From assembly GCA_018003015.1 (NCBI GenBank), contig JAGNEZ010000025.1, positions 19,462 to 83,461 of the forward strand: a stretch of DNA of 64,000 bases. The letters run 5' to 3'. Positions 44,293-53,088 of this stretch are shown piece by piece (position 1 is the stretch's first letter; each line of letters starts with the position of its first letter). The stretch comes from Phycisphaerae bacterium (GTDB lineage: Bacteria; Planctomycetota; Phycisphaerae; UBA1845; PWPN01). Both the position numbers and the translations under genes were made by a program. The notes below the pieces were generated by a model, which was given only the letters and a program-made list of their open reading frames with translations, had not been told where the DNA came from and ran no database searches.

Positions 44293-45780
44293 TCACGGCC
44301 ACAAGGCCTTGAGATCGTCGGAACAGGCCGACGGGATGTTGTTGTTCCGCAGGATCTCCGGCTGGAACTTGGCCACGTCCTTGGGCTTCAGGACAATCTT
44401 CTCCTCGTTCTCGTTTTCGAACCGGAAGACGATGTACTCTTCCTTGTTGTCCTTGATGAGCTGGATCAGGTGCTTGAGGTTGCGCACCTTCTGGTCGTTG
44501 ACATGGGTAAGGACCGACACCGGTGTGATGCCATAGCCCTTGGTCAGCTTGTGCGACAACATCGGGCAACAGGTGACCACGAGCTCGTTCTCCGGATCCT
44601 CGCGATAGGCCGCGATGTACTGCGGTATGAGACGGCCCCGGATTGCCATGACCCCCAGCCAGCTTGACGCTCCTCGAGAGATCAGCTCCATGGTGGCGGG
44701 CGAGAAAACCAAAGTGCCAAAGATGAAGTAGGTGGGTCGGTCGGTCTTCATCCTCTGGATGACGGTGTCAACCTGAGTCGCCGTGGGGATTTCGACCTCC
44801 ATGGCCTTGCCTTCGCGGACCACAGAGAGCTTGACCTTGCTGCCCGGCGGCTTGCGGGCCGACAGCCAGCTCCAATGCACCCGCGGAATGTCCTCGGCAA
44901 TCGGGACCATGCCCAGGTTGTCGATGGCGACGCCCTCGCAGGCCGTGACCACATCCCACGGTCTGAGCAGCTCGGCCAGTGCCTTGTTGTCGATCCGGTG
45001 CACCACCACCCCGGTCATGTCTTTGTCCAGCTTGAGGTAGTCGCGCAGGGCGGGATTCTCCACCGTGGCGCTGTTGATGTCCAGGACCGGAAAACCGTCA
45101 TACTTGCCGTCAGCCTGGCAGTCGGTGAGGAAGTGACGGATGACCTCGACCGGAATGATGTAGCCGATGTTCTGCCCTTCAGGGAACCTGCTGAAAACCA
45201 CTCCGATGATGTTGCCGTCGACAATGCCCGGGCCACCGCTGTTGCCCGGGTTGATCGCCGCGTCCACCTGGATCCGCAGCAGCGCCGCATAGGAGTAGTA
45301 CTGGGCACACTCGATGCGCGAGATCACCCCTTCGGTGACCGAAAGGGTATCGCCGCCAGTGGGGTAGCCGAGCACGTTGACCTTGGTCTTCGGGGTAGGC
45401 AGCTTGTCGGCCATCGGTAGAGGCTTAAGCTTCTCCATAGCGTCGGCCGCATCAAGCTTGAGCGTGGCCAGATCGCACTCCACGGAGATGAACTCCACCG
45501 TCGCATCAAGCTTGTCCGAGCTCTCGTGGGGTTGCACGTAGATCTGCTGGGCGTAGCTGACCACGTGGGCGTTGGTCAGAATCCGGCCCCCCTCGATGAC
45601 CACGCCGGAGCCGGTGACCTCCGACGCTGGGGTGATTTCCCACGGGCGGAGCATGTTCGGCGGGGACTGCGAAGCGAATATCTTGACCACCGACTGCCGG
45701 GGCTCGTCAGCCCCCAGCAAAACGCCCTGCCAGATGCAGACCCAGGCCGCCACCATACCGCCAATAAGCCATCGCTTCAT
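44293..45780 (-). CDS. Exported trypsin-like (Deg/HtrA-type) serine protease
   Basis: 495 residues from the ATG at 45780, preceded by AAGGA. There is a signal peptide (about 1-24, ending LLGADE). The catalytic triad is readable: H72 (LTNAHVV), D103 (ECDLATLKLD) and S181 (INPGNSGGPG). A PDZ-like region follows (about 225-330; GVVVHRIDNKALAELLRPWD, LSVVREGKAMEVEI), and a second PDZ-like tail ends the protein. The protease part and the long C-terminus resemble plant Deg9-type proteases more than the classical DegP, and the PGQNIGYIIP loop is conserved. It should act in envelope protein quality control. It is divergent from apbE across 131 bases. Confidence 0.88.
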   Translation of the reverse strand: MKRWLIGGMVAAWVCIWQGVLLGADEPRQSVVKIFASQSPPNMLRPWEITPASEVTGSGVVIEGGRILTNAHVVSYAQQIYVQPHESSDKLDATVEFISVECDLATLKLDAADAMEKLKPLPMADKLPTPKTKVNVLGYPTGGDTLSVTEGVISRIECAQYYSYAALLRIQVDAAINPGNSGGPGIVDGNIIGVVFSRFPEGQNIGYIIPVEVIRHFLTDCQADGKYDGFPVLDINSATVENPALRDYLKLDKDMTGVVVHRIDNKALAELLRPWDVVTACEGVAIDNLGMVPIAEDIPRVHWSWLSARKPPGSKVKLSVVREGKAMEVEIPTATQVDTVIQRMKTDRPTYFIFGTLVFSPATMELISRGASSWLGVMAIRGRLIPQYIAAYREDPENELVVTCCPMLSHKLTKGYGITPVSVLTHVNDQKVRNLKHLIQLIKDNKEEYIVFRFENENEEKIVLKPKDVAKFQPEILRNNNIPSACSDDLKALWP

Positions 45781-45874
45781 GAGGGTTTCCTTATCCTGGC
45801 CTCCGTCTCGGACGGTCGCCGATGACGGATTGTCTCCTGGCCGATCTTCGCCGGACCGCCAGGAAAGGTCAAAT

Positions 45875-45903
45875 TTGCAGCCCTTCCGCCGGTTGTGGAT
45901 AAT
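45875..45903 (+). promoter_or_regulatory. Promoter giving a near-leaderless apbE transcript
   Basis: TTGCAG (45875-45880), 17 bases, GATAAT (45898-45903). The expected start is near 45910, only one or two bases before the GTG at 45912, and no ribosome site is visible before that codon. Confidence 0.4.
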
Positions 45904-45911
45904 GGCGGTCT

Positions 45912-47012
45912 GTGAGTGCGGACAACGGCTGGTCACGGCGGAACTTCCTGTCGGCTCGGGGGCTGGGCGCGGCCTTGGGCGGCGCCGCTGGCAGCCTTAT
46001 CCCAGATCCGCCGAGAGCCCTCAACCCCCAAGACCAGAACCTCAGCACCCTGGCCTTCGCCCGCCGCGCCATGGGCTGCGAGTTCGGCATCCGAATCCCC
46101 TACTACTACCCCAATGCCATGGCCGCCGCCGACGCCGCCCTGTCCGAAATCGAGCAACTGGAAGAACTCCTCACCGTCTACTCCGACACCAGCGAAATGA
46201 GCCGCGTCAACCGGAACGCCTTCCCCGGGCCAGTACGCGTGGACAACCGGCTGTTCCAGGTGGTCCAGCGGTCGGTCGAGCTCCACAGCCAAACCGACGG
46301 CGCGTTCGACATCGCCGCCGGGGCCCTGGTCAAGACCTGGGGTTTCCTCCGCGGCCCCAGGCGCGTGCCCGCCGAGGGCGAACGACAGGCCGCCTTGGCC
46401 CGCAGCGGAATGCGGCATGTGGAACTCAATTCCGACAACCTGACCGTGCGGTTCCGTGTACAAGGAGTTGAGATCAACCTGGGAAGCGTGGGCAAGGGCT
46501 ACGCGATCGACCGGGCGATTCAACGGCTGCGGGACGATTTCGGGATACAGTGCGCCCTCATGATCGGCGGACAGAGCAGTATCTATGGGGCGGGCTCCCC
46601 ATCCGGCGACGGGCGAGGGTGGCTGGTCAGTATCCAGAACCCCTTTAATTCGAGCCAACCGGCCGCGACCCTGCGGCTGAAAGACCAGGCCCTGGGAACG
46701 TCGGGGACGGCCAATCAGTTTTTCGAAGAGGGCGGGCGGCGCTACGGCCATCTGCTCGATCCGCGAACCGGGTTCCCGGCGGACCTGCTGGCGAGCGCAT
46801 CCGCCGTGGCCCCCGACGCGGCAACCGCCGATGCCCTGGCAACGGCGTTCTTCGTGATGGGACTCGACAAGACGAGGGCTTTCTGTCAGAATCACCCGCA
46901 GATCGGGGCTCTGCTGGTCATCAAACCACAGGACCCCGCCCGGAAGGCCGCCGTGCCACAGGTGGTCACCTTCAACGTGCCTGGGAAGGATCTTACCGTC
47001 GGGCAAAGCTGA
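45912..47012 (+). CDS. apbE: FAD:protein FMN transferase ApbE
   Basis: 366 residues from a GTG at 45912. The N-terminus has a twin-arginine-like signal (WSRRNFLSARGLGAALGG), so the enzyme acts outside the cytoplasm, where it attaches FMN to threonines of flavoproteins such as Rnf/Nqr subunits. Family motifs are visible: AMGCEFGIRI, DTSEMSRVNRN, DGAFDIAAGALVKTWGF, VEINLGSVGKGYAIDRAI, ALMIGGQSSIYGAG, GTSGTANQFFEEGGRRYGHL with DPRTGFP, and DAATADALATAFFVMG. The length is usual. No flavoprotein target gene is nearby. The following doxX and Gfo/Idh genes run in the same direction. Confidence 0.92.
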   Translation: MSADNGWSRRNFLSARGLGAALGGAAGSLIPDPPRALNPQDQNLSTLAFARRAMGCEFGIRIPYYYPNAMAAADAALSEIEQLEELLTVYSDTSEMSRVNRNAFPGPVRVDNRLFQVVQRSVELHSQTDGAFDIAAGALVKTWGFLRGPRRVPAEGERQAALARSGMRHVELNSDNLTVRFRVQGVEINLGSVGKGYAIDRAIQRLRDDFGIQCALMIGGQSSIYGAGSPSGDGRGWLVSIQNPFNSSQPAATLRLKDQALGTSGTANQFFEEGGRRYGHLLDPRTGFPADLLASASAVAPDAATADALATAFFVMGLDKTRAFCQNHPQIGALLVIKPQDPARKAAVPQVVTFNVPGKDLTVGQS

Positions 47013-47068
47013 GGGTGGCCGTTTTTGTCACTGGACTCATGAACAACGCGAGGTCATAGCAGATCATC

Positions 47069-48109
47069 ATGGCGGACACACCTGTTCTGGCATCGAATCA
47101 ACCGTCCGTTCGCACGGTCACCGGCTGGACCATCCTCTTCCTGGTCCTGCTCCGAATCGTCATCGGCTGGCACTTCGCCTACGAGGGAGCCTGGAAGCTG
47201 GTCCAGGAAGACTGGCGGGCAACCGGCTACCTGACCCAGTCGATCGGACCGCTGCGGCCACTGTTCCTCAAGTTCGTCGAAGACCCCGACGGACTCGAGC
47301 GGCTCACCGAGGCATCCGTCAACCAGCGGATCGATGAGCGGTTCGCCATCTTCGACAAGTTCTACGGCCTGGACGACAAGCAGCGCGCCGAGTGCAAACG
47401 GTATGCCGAACGCAAGAAGACCGGCGACCCCGGGGAAGAAGGCAAACCGTTCGACCCGGTGAACGTTAAGACCGTCTTCGCCGATCCCGACTTCCAGGCA
47501 GACTTGACCAACTACAAGGACTTCCTCCTCGAGGTCGCCGCACAGGAAAAGGCCCAATACCAGTATGACCAATTCCTGCAGAAGGTCGAAACCAAGCCGA
47601 ACGCCGAACCCCAACCGCGAACCGACTACAACAAAGAACGGCTGATGTTCAACTACGGTAAGAAGGCCGCCGCCCGCCAGGCCCTCCTGGCCCGGGCCGA
47701 GGCGCCACTCAAGGCCATGGAAGCCAACACCCTCTCCAAGCTCACACCCGAACAGATGGCCAAGGGCGCACCCCCCAGGGAAAAGAGCCAGAGCCGGTTC
47801 AGCGACTGGGCCAACATGCTCGCCCTGACCGCCATAGGCGTCTGCCTGATGATCGGGCTGTTCACCCGGCTGGCAGCCCTCGGCGCCATCGGCCTGCTGA
47901 TCATGTACTACTTCTGCATGCCGCCGTGGCCGGGCCTGCCCGAAAGCCCGGCGACCGAGGGCCACTACTACATCATCAACAAGAACCTCGTCGAGGCCGC
48001 CGCCTTGCTGGTCATCGCGGCCAGCGGGGCCGGCCGCTGGGTGGGACTCGACGCCTTCATCAGCGCGTTCTTCCGCAAGTCGAGGACTAGGCAAAACCCG
48101 GCAGCCTGA
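47069..48109 (+). CDS. DoxX-family membrane protein with long soluble insert
   Basis: 346 residues. Membrane spans are seen at about 18-40 (WTILFLVLLRIVIGWHFAYE), 250-285 (LALTAIGVCLMIGLFTRLAA, then LLIMYYFCMPP) and 305-325 (VEAAALLVIAASGAG). The four-helix DoxX pattern is there, but about 200 charged residues (45-245) are inserted between the first and second spans. GWHFAYEGAWKL and FTRLAALGAIGLLIMYYF are typical of the group found in Planctomycetota and Verrucomicrobia. DoxX proteins are linked to quinone or redox processes, but the function of this branch is unknown. It is 74 bases upstream of a Tat-exported Gfo/Idh/MocA gene, a pairing that suggests an electron-transfer or membrane partner role. 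Confidence 0.82.
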   Translation: MADTPVLASNQPSVRTVTGWTILFLVLLRIVIGWHFAYEGAWKLVQEDWRATGYLTQSIGPLRPLFLKFVEDPDGLERLTEASVNQRIDERFAIFDKFYGLDDKQRAECKRYAERKKTGDPGEEGKPFDPVNVKTVFADPDFQADLTNYKDFLLEVAAQEKAQYQYDQFLQKVETKPNAEPQPRTDYNKERLMFNYGKKAAARQALLARAEAPLKAMEANTLSKLTPEQMAKGAPPREKSQSRFSDWANMLALTAIGVCLMIGLFTRLAALGAIGLLIMYYFCMPPWPGLPESPATEGHYYIINKNLVEAAALLVIAASGAGRWVGLDAFISAFFRKSRTRQNPAA

Positions 48110-48183
48110 GTGCCGATGACGTAACCAACCAACCAAGGGACGAACCTGTAGAGCCTGAAAGTATAGAGAGAAGGGACGAATCC

Positions 48184-49665
48184 ATGGTACTCAACAGCAA
48201 GCAGCGCCAGATCGGCAAGGACAACTTCAACGACGCGGTCCAGGTGACCCGCCGTCAGTTCCTGGCAACCGCAGGCCTCGTGCCCACGGCCGCGGCCATG
48301 TACTTCGGCTACAAACACCTGGAGGGCAACCCGGTCAAGGCCGGCATCATCGGCACCGGCGACCAGGGCAACTACGCCCACCTGTCCCAGAGCAACCCGG
48401 AATTCATCCGGTTCATCGCCTTCTCCGACATCCGCCCATCCAGCGTGAAGCGAACCTGGAAAACGCTGCAGGATATGTACGGCAAAGAGGCCAACCAGGT
48501 CAAGTTCTACGAGAAGTACCAGGAACTGCTGGATAACCCCGACATCGAGCTCGTCGTCATCGCCCTGCCTCTCCACTTGCACGCCCTCGTCACCATCGAG
48601 GCCCTTAAAAAAGGTAAACACGTCCTCTGCGAGAAACTGATGGCCAAGACGGTCGACGAATGCAAGAGAATGGTCCAGGCCGCCGACGACAACAAGCGGC
48701 TCCTGGCCATCGGCCACCAGCGGCATTACAGCTACCTCTACGCCAACGCCCTGTCGATCATCCAGCAGGGCATCCTCGGCGACATCAAGCACATCCGCGC
48801 CTTGTGGCACCGCAATCAGACCGGCGGCGGAGCCCCGGACGGCACCACCGGCAAGTACGACAGCTGGTCGCTGGCCCGCCAGGTGGCCGAGGAAGACAAG
48901 AGCATCTCCCCGGAGGTCCTCAAAGAGTCCGGCTACGAAAACCTCGAACACCTGCTCCGCTGGCGAATCAACGAGAAAACCGGCGGCGGCCTCATGGTCG
49001 AACTCGGCAGCCACCAGCTCGACGCGGCCAGCATCTTCCTCGACAAGGAACACCCCAAGAGCGTCCAGGGCGTCGGCGTGAACGCGTACTTCAAGGACGG
49101 CCGCCAGGTGTATGACCATGTCTATCTGATCTACGAATTCCCCAAGGACGTCGTGCTGACCTACTCGTCCATCGGCACGAACACGCTCGACGGCTACGGG
49201 GAAACCGTCCTGGGCCCCAAGGGAACCCTGATCATCGACCAGGAACGCGACGCCTACCTGTTCAAGGAGCCAGGCCTGAAAGACGACCGCCTGACCGGCG
49301 AAGCCATCGAGAAAATGGTCACCAATGCCGAGAAGGACACCCGCATGACCTGGGCCGAGAACCGCATGAGCCGGCCAGCCGCCGAGTCAACCTCAACCGC
49401 CGCCTGGGGCAGCGGCATCGGGGCCGCCGATACCCTGACCAGCCGCGGCTACCGCGAACAGCAGGAACACCTCTGCTGGATCATCCGCAACGGCGGAGTC
49501 GACTGCGAACAGAAGCCGCGGTGCAACGGCCGGGTGGCCATGGGCGACGCCGTCGTGACCCTGGCCTCCAACATCGCCATGAAACTGGGCCAACGCGTCG
49601 AGTTCAAGAAGGAGTGGTTTGACGTCGCATCCAACGCAACACCGGAAGCGGATCTGCTGAAATAG
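48184..49665 (+). CDS. Twin-arginine Gfo/Idh/MocA family oxidoreductase (DoxX-linked)
   Basis: 493 residues. AGAAGGGACGAA precedes the ATG, and a copy of AAGGGACGAA lies 36 bases further upstream. The N-terminus carries TRRQFLATAGLVPTAAAM, a Tat signal that starts about 22 residues in. NAD-binding motif: AGIIGTGDQGNYAH, then FIAFSDIRPSS and the lysine signature HVLCEKLMAKTVDECK. GGGLMVELGSHQLDAASIF is the substrate-domain helix with the likely catalytic histidine. The protein is longer than the usual 350-430 residues because of an insert around positions 200-240 (WHRNQTGGGAPDG). Substrate unknown. A strong hairpin terminator follows, so doxX and this gene form the end of a transcription unit. 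Confidence 0.9.
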   Translation: MVLNSKQRQIGKDNFNDAVQVTRRQFLATAGLVPTAAAMYFGYKHLEGNPVKAGIIGTGDQGNYAHLSQSNPEFIRFIAFSDIRPSSVKRTWKTLQDMYGKEANQVKFYEKYQELLDNPDIELVVIALPLHLHALVTIEALKKGKHVLCEKLMAKTVDECKRMVQAADDNKRLLAIGHQRHYSYLYANALSIIQQGILGDIKHIRALWHRNQTGGGAPDGTTGKYDSWSLARQVAEEDKSISPEVLKESGYENLEHLLRWRINEKTGGGLMVELGSHQLDAASIFLDKEHPKSVQGVGVNAYFKDGRQVYDHVYLIYEFPKDVVLTYSSIGTNTLDGYGETVLGPKGTLIIDQERDAYLFKEPGLKDDRLTGEAIEKMVTNAEKDTRMTWAENRMSRPAAESTSTAAWGSGIGAADTLTSRGYREQQEHLCWIIRNGGVDCEQKPRCNGRVAMGDAVVTLASNIAMKLGQRVEFKKEWFDVASNATPEADLLK

Positions 49666-49708
49666 CAATCAGCGATCCGTGGTCAGCGGTCATGTGCAGA
49701 GCGAATCT

Positions 49709-49747
49709 CAGCCGCTTGCGGGGCAACCTGCAAGCGGCTGTGTTGTT
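49709..49747 (+). terminator. Strong hairpin terminator after the doxX-Gfo/Idh unit
   Basis: CAGCCGCTTGC (49709-49719) pairs perfectly with GCAAGCGGCTG (49730-49740), an 11-bp stem with a 10-base loop, followed by TGTTGTT. It lies 44 bases after the stop. It is the clearest terminator in the window. Confidence 0.75.
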
Positions 49748-49846
49748 CAGGCCGGCCAGCAACAACACCACCTCACTCCTTGCCTCTCACTTCCCCCCCC
49801 GTTGCGTCGGAAAACGACCGGACTTATTCTGCGGCCGAGGTGACCC

Positions 49847-50665
49847 ATGAACGACCTGTTCGACTTGAGCGGCAAGAGCGTCGCCATAACCGGAGGCGGG
49901 GGCGTCCTGTGCGGCGGACTGGCCGAGTGTCTGGCCGAACGCGGAATGCGCGTCGCCGTCATGGACCTGAAGGTCGAGGCGGCCGAGGCCGTGGTCGCGT
50001 CGATCGCTCAGAAGGGCGGCAAGGCCATCGCCGTGGCCGCCAACGTGCTCGATCGCAACAGCATGGAGCAGACCCTGGCGGCGTGCCTCAAGGCCTTCGG
50101 GCAGGTGGACGTGCTCATCAATGGGGCCGGCGGCAACCATCCCATGGCCACGACCGGACCAGAAAAGAAGTTCTTCGATCTGCCCATCGAGGCGTTCGAG
50201 AAGGTCATGGACCTGAACATCATCGGAACAGTGCTGCCCTCCATGGTCTTCGGCAGAACCATGGCCGAACGCGGCGAGGGAACCATCCTCAACATCGCGA
50301 GCATGAACGCCTTCAAGCCGCTCACCCGCATCGCGGCCTACTCGGCGGCCAAGAGCGGAGTCAAGAACTTCACCGAATGGCTCGCCGTGCACATGGCCCA
50401 GGAATACTCGCCGAAGATCCGGGTCAACGGCATCGCCCCAGGCTTCATGCTCACCCATCAGAATCGCTTCCTGCTCACCGATGAAAAGACCGGCGAACTC
50501 ACCCCCCGCGGCCAGTCGATCATCGCTCACACCCCGATGAGGCGATTCGGCGAGGCCGCCGACCTGACCGGAACCGTCATCTGGCTGCTCTCCGATGCGT
50601 CCAAGTTCGTCACCGGCATCACCGTCCCCGTCGACGGCGGCTTCAACGCGTTCGCCGGAGTATAA
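49847..50665 (+). CDS. SDR family oxidoreductase, fructuronate/mannonate reductase-like
   Basis: 272 residues after a GAGGTG site. Rossmann motif ITGGGGVLCGGLAECLA, then NGAGGNH at the NAG motif, catalytic S152 (IASMNA), Y165 and K169 (YSAAKSG), and APGFMLTHQNRFLL closing the substrate loop. The LLTDEKTGELTPRGQSIIAH loop and TGGGGVLCGG at the cofactor site match the SDR-type D-mannonate oxidoreductases (fructuronate reductases) of sugar-acid catabolism. It would interconvert D-fructuronate and D-mannonate in the cytoplasm. Other hexuronate-type substrates are possible. No uxuA or uxaC is in the window. It appears to be transcribed alone, after the terminator at 49709. Confidence 0.82.
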   Translation: MNDLFDLSGKSVAITGGGGVLCGGLAECLAERGMRVAVMDLKVEAAEAVVASIAQKGGKAIAVAANVLDRNSMEQTLAACLKAFGQVDVLINGAGGNHPMATTGPEKKFFDLPIEAFEKVMDLNIIGTVLPSMVFGRTMAERGEGTILNIASMNAFKPLTRIAAYSAAKSGVKNFTEWLAVHMAQEYSPKIRVNGIAPGFMLTHQNRFLLTDEKTGELTPRGQSIIAHTPMRRFGEAADLTGTVIWLLSDASKFVTGITVPVDGGFNAFAGV

Positions 50666-50770
50666 GCAGGGCTGAAAGCCGAGAATGCAGAAGGCTCACC
50701 CACCTGGTGCGAGGGTTGCCCACCCGCCAGCTCCTTCCATGCTCAATTCTCCAGGCCCAATCCTCAACCC

Positions 50771-51922
50771 TCAGTTCTTCTTCAGCAGGTTTTCGAAAAG
50801 GTACAGCCCGCTCTTGCCCGGAGCGACAAAGTCCAGATCACCGTCACCGTCGATGTCGATCACCTGGTTCTGGATGCCGAACGCGGCCGGGCCTTTCTCG
50901 CTCACCGTGTGCCGCACCCACTGCCCCTTGGCCGCGTCAAACTTGTAGTAATAGATGCACCGGGGATCGTTCGCACCGGGATCGTGCCCGTTGTGGGCCC
51001 GGTAGCGCTTGCCGGTGAGCAGCTCAGCCTTCCCGCAGTTGTCCAGGTCCACCATGAGCATGAAATGCGGCTGCGACCAGGACTTGTCGATCTCGTGGCG
51101 GGTCCAGGTCCGCTTGCCGGCCGCATCCTTCCCCTGCTCAACCCAGAACAGGCCGTAATCGTGACCCAGACCGTAGATCAGGTCGGCGTCCCCGTCACCC
51201 TCCACGTCGTGGACCAGGATGGGAATACTGGTTACACCGAAATCGAACTCCTGACGCCATTCCCACTGGCCGTCCGCCTTGGCAGGCTGCTCGACCCAGC
51301 CGCGCGGGGCAACGATGTCGATCCGGCCGTCGCCGTCGATGTCACCCGCACCGATGCCATGGCCGGCCGCCTCCTTGGGCAGGACGTGCTTGACCCACTT
51401 CACGCCGAGCTTGGCGGACGGGTCCTTCTTGTACTCATACCAGGCCGCATCGGTCACGCAGTTGGGCAGGTAGTCGAGCTGCTTGTCGCCGTTGATGTCC
51501 ACCGCCAGCGCGGTCTCAATGTTGCCCAATTCATCGACGATGTGAACGTCCCACGGCCCGCCGGCCTTGCCCGGGTTCCGCACCCAGAAGATGGCCTTGT
51601 TGTGCCAGGCGGCATTGACAATGTCGGTCCAGCCGTCGCCGTCTACGTCGGCCGGCAGGTTGGCAAAGTCCACGAAGTACTCGTCCAGCTCCTTCAACTC
51701 GCGGACGAAAACCTTCTCCCATCTGGGGGCCTTGTACCAGAACCCGCCGCAGAAGATGTCCAGCCTGCCGTCCTTGTCCACGTCCAGCACACCGGCCGCC
51801 TCGAACTTCGACTCGGCGTTGATGGGGTGCATCTTGAACTTGACCTCACCCGCCGGGGCGGCCAGGACAACGTGGCCGGCAAGCAGGCTCATGACGAAAC
51901 AGACGATGTGTTTCCTGCGCAT
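50771..51922 (-). CDS. Secreted FG-GAP/VCBS repeat protein
   Basis: 383 residues from the ATG at 51922. A GTG at 51949 is in frame, but GGAGAG lies between the two and favours the ATG. A signal peptide spans about 1-22 (ending VVLAAP). The rest is built of FG-GAP/VCBS-type blades with calcium-binding loops: DVDKDGRLDIFCGG, DVDGDGWTDIVNAA, DINGDKQLDYLPN, DIDGDGRIDIVAP, DVEGDGDADLIYG, DLDNCGKAELLTGKR and DIDGDGDLDFVAPG, giving a seven-bladed integrin-like propeller. One blade (DNCGKAEL) has a degraded loop. It probably binds glycan or protein outside the cell. It is followed on the same strand 57 bases after the MBL hydrolase gene ends and is convergent with the SDR gene. Confidence 0.87.
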   Translation of the reverse strand: MRRKHIVCFVMSLLAGHVVLAAPAGEVKFKMHPINAESKFEAAGVLDVDKDGRLDIFCGGFWYKAPRWEKVFVRELKELDEYFVDFANLPADVDGDGWTDIVNAAWHNKAIFWVRNPGKAGGPWDVHIVDELGNIETALAVDINGDKQLDYLPNCVTDAAWYEYKKDPSAKLGVKWVKHVLPKEAAGHGIGAGDIDGDGRIDIVAPRGWVEQPAKADGQWEWRQEFDFGVTSIPILVHDVEGDGDADLIYGLGHDYGLFWVEQGKDAAGKRTWTRHEIDKSWSQPHFMLMVDLDNCGKAELLTGKRYRAHNGHDPGANDPRCIYYYKFDAAKGQWVRHTVSEKGPAAFGIQNQVIDIDGDGDLDFVAPGKSGLYLFENLLKKN

Positions 51923-51979
51923 CGGAATAGGCTCTCCACCTGCCGGCACAAGGCCGGGGTCCTCTGTGAGCGATCAGCA

Positions 51980-52861
51980 TCAGTCCAGGATTGTATAGCG
52001 CTGCTGAGGCACCGCAAACCCGGCAAACTCCTGGCAAACCGAGTCGAATGGGCCGGTGTCCCAGTCGTCCGTGAAATGATAGAGATGCGTCTTGCGGCGA
52101 ACGGCCTCCGGCAGGGCCCTCAGTTCGCTGAGCAGGGTGTGGACCGGGGCCGGTTCGCCAACCAGTTGGACCTCCTGAAAGCAGATCCGGGCCCGCTCCA
52201 TCATCCGGGCGTAAGCTGGGTAGTCATACCGGGTATCACCGGAATAGAAGACCGACTCACCGGTCTGCGCGTCCTCGATGAACAACCCGAACGAGGGCCA
52301 GTCGAACTTGTGCTGAACCTGAATGTGGTCGGTCGGGAACAGCGTGAAGCGGTAGCGCTTCAGCATGCTGAAGCCATCCTTGCCGGCCTCCTGATGGTTG
52401 AGCGCCAGGATGAAGAAGTAGTCCTGGAGGAGCGCATACCGGCCGGCCATCACGCTCAGCCCACCCTTGAGCGAGTGATCCCATAAATTCATGAGGATAC
52501 TGAGCGAACTGATGATCTGCGGTTTGAACGCCTTGTCGCGCGAGGGATCGCGGTAGACATAGGCATTCATCAAGGCCATCTCCTCCAGGCCGCCGATGTG
52601 GTCGGCGTGCTGGTGGGTCACGAAGACCTTGTGAATGGCCGGGTAGTTGATGATCCCGTTGTGTTCCAGGTAGGTGAAGCCCGGCTTCTGCATCAGCTGA
52701 TACAGAGCCAGCGGGCCGGTACTTCCAAAATCGACCAGGAGAGTGTCATCAGGCCCTGACTGGGTGCCCGGACCGTGGTGCCAGGCTTCGATCAGCAGAT
52801 TCGAATTGTAGTTCCGCTTGGCGAAGGCCGAACCCACGCCCAAAAAGGTCAACGTCAGCAT
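51980..52861 (-). CDS. MBL-fold metal-dependent hydrolase
   Basis: 293 residues. The metal site THQHADHIGG gives H83, H85, D87 and H88; YSGDTRYDYP supplies the next aspartate, and HLYHFTDD a late histidine. The N-terminal LTLTFLGVGSAFAKRNYNSN resembles ribonuclease Z and related phosphodiesterases, but the flexible arm of RNase Z is absent. There is no signal peptide, so it is cytoplasmic. A phosphodiesterase or small-molecule hydrolase role is likely and the substrate unknown. Two TATCAT boxes lie within 45 bases upstream of the start, with no convincing -35 element. Confidence 0.85.
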   Translation of the reverse strand: MLTLTFLGVGSAFAKRNYNSNLLIEAWHHGPGTQSGPDDTLLVDFGSTGPLALYQLMQKPGFTYLEHNGIINYPAIHKVFVTHQHADHIGGLEEMALMNAYVYRDPSRDKAFKPQIISSLSILMNLWDHSLKGGLSVMAGRYALLQDYFFILALNHQEAGKDGFSMLKRYRFTLFPTDHIQVQHKFDWPSFGLFIEDAQTGESVFYSGDTRYDYPAYARMMERARICFQEVQLVGEPAPVHTLLSELRALPEAVRRKTHLYHFTDDWDTGPFDSVCQEFAGFAVPQQRYTILD

Positions 52862-52971
52862 GGCCGTTACCTACCCATGATAGAGCAGCCGTCCAGAGAG
52901 CCATGATAGGCCACCCGGCGATCTTGACCGAGCCTCGCACGAAGGGATTGACCCAAGGACCTCGATCGGCC

Positions 52972-52987
52972 AGCCGCCAGGGCGGCT
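52972..52987 (-). terminator. Short hairpin downstream of the GH39-like gene
   Basis: AGCCGC-CAGG-GCGGCT forms a 6-bp stem with a tetraloop, 100 bases past the GH39-like stop and just before the MBL gene. It has no T-tract. The gap 52862-53088 shows nothing else. Confidence 0.3.
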
Positions 52988-53088
52988 ATGATAAGGCGAG
53001 CCCCCCCGCCTGCCAACCATCAAGGTCCAGCCACGAGCGGACAGGACGGCGGGCACATCCAAAGAATCGCGACCATCCGGCCACGGGC

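Noticed and set aside
44240..44300. Lipobox-like LLLAGCG peptide on the plus strand after the dikinase-like gene
   Set aside because: No start codon or ribosome site opens the frame, and it runs into antisense of the protease gene; it is probably chance.
48136..48182. Direct repeat AAGGGACGAA before the DoxX-linked oxidoreductase
   Set aside because: The second copy is the ribosome site itself; two short copies are not enough to claim a regulatory repeat.
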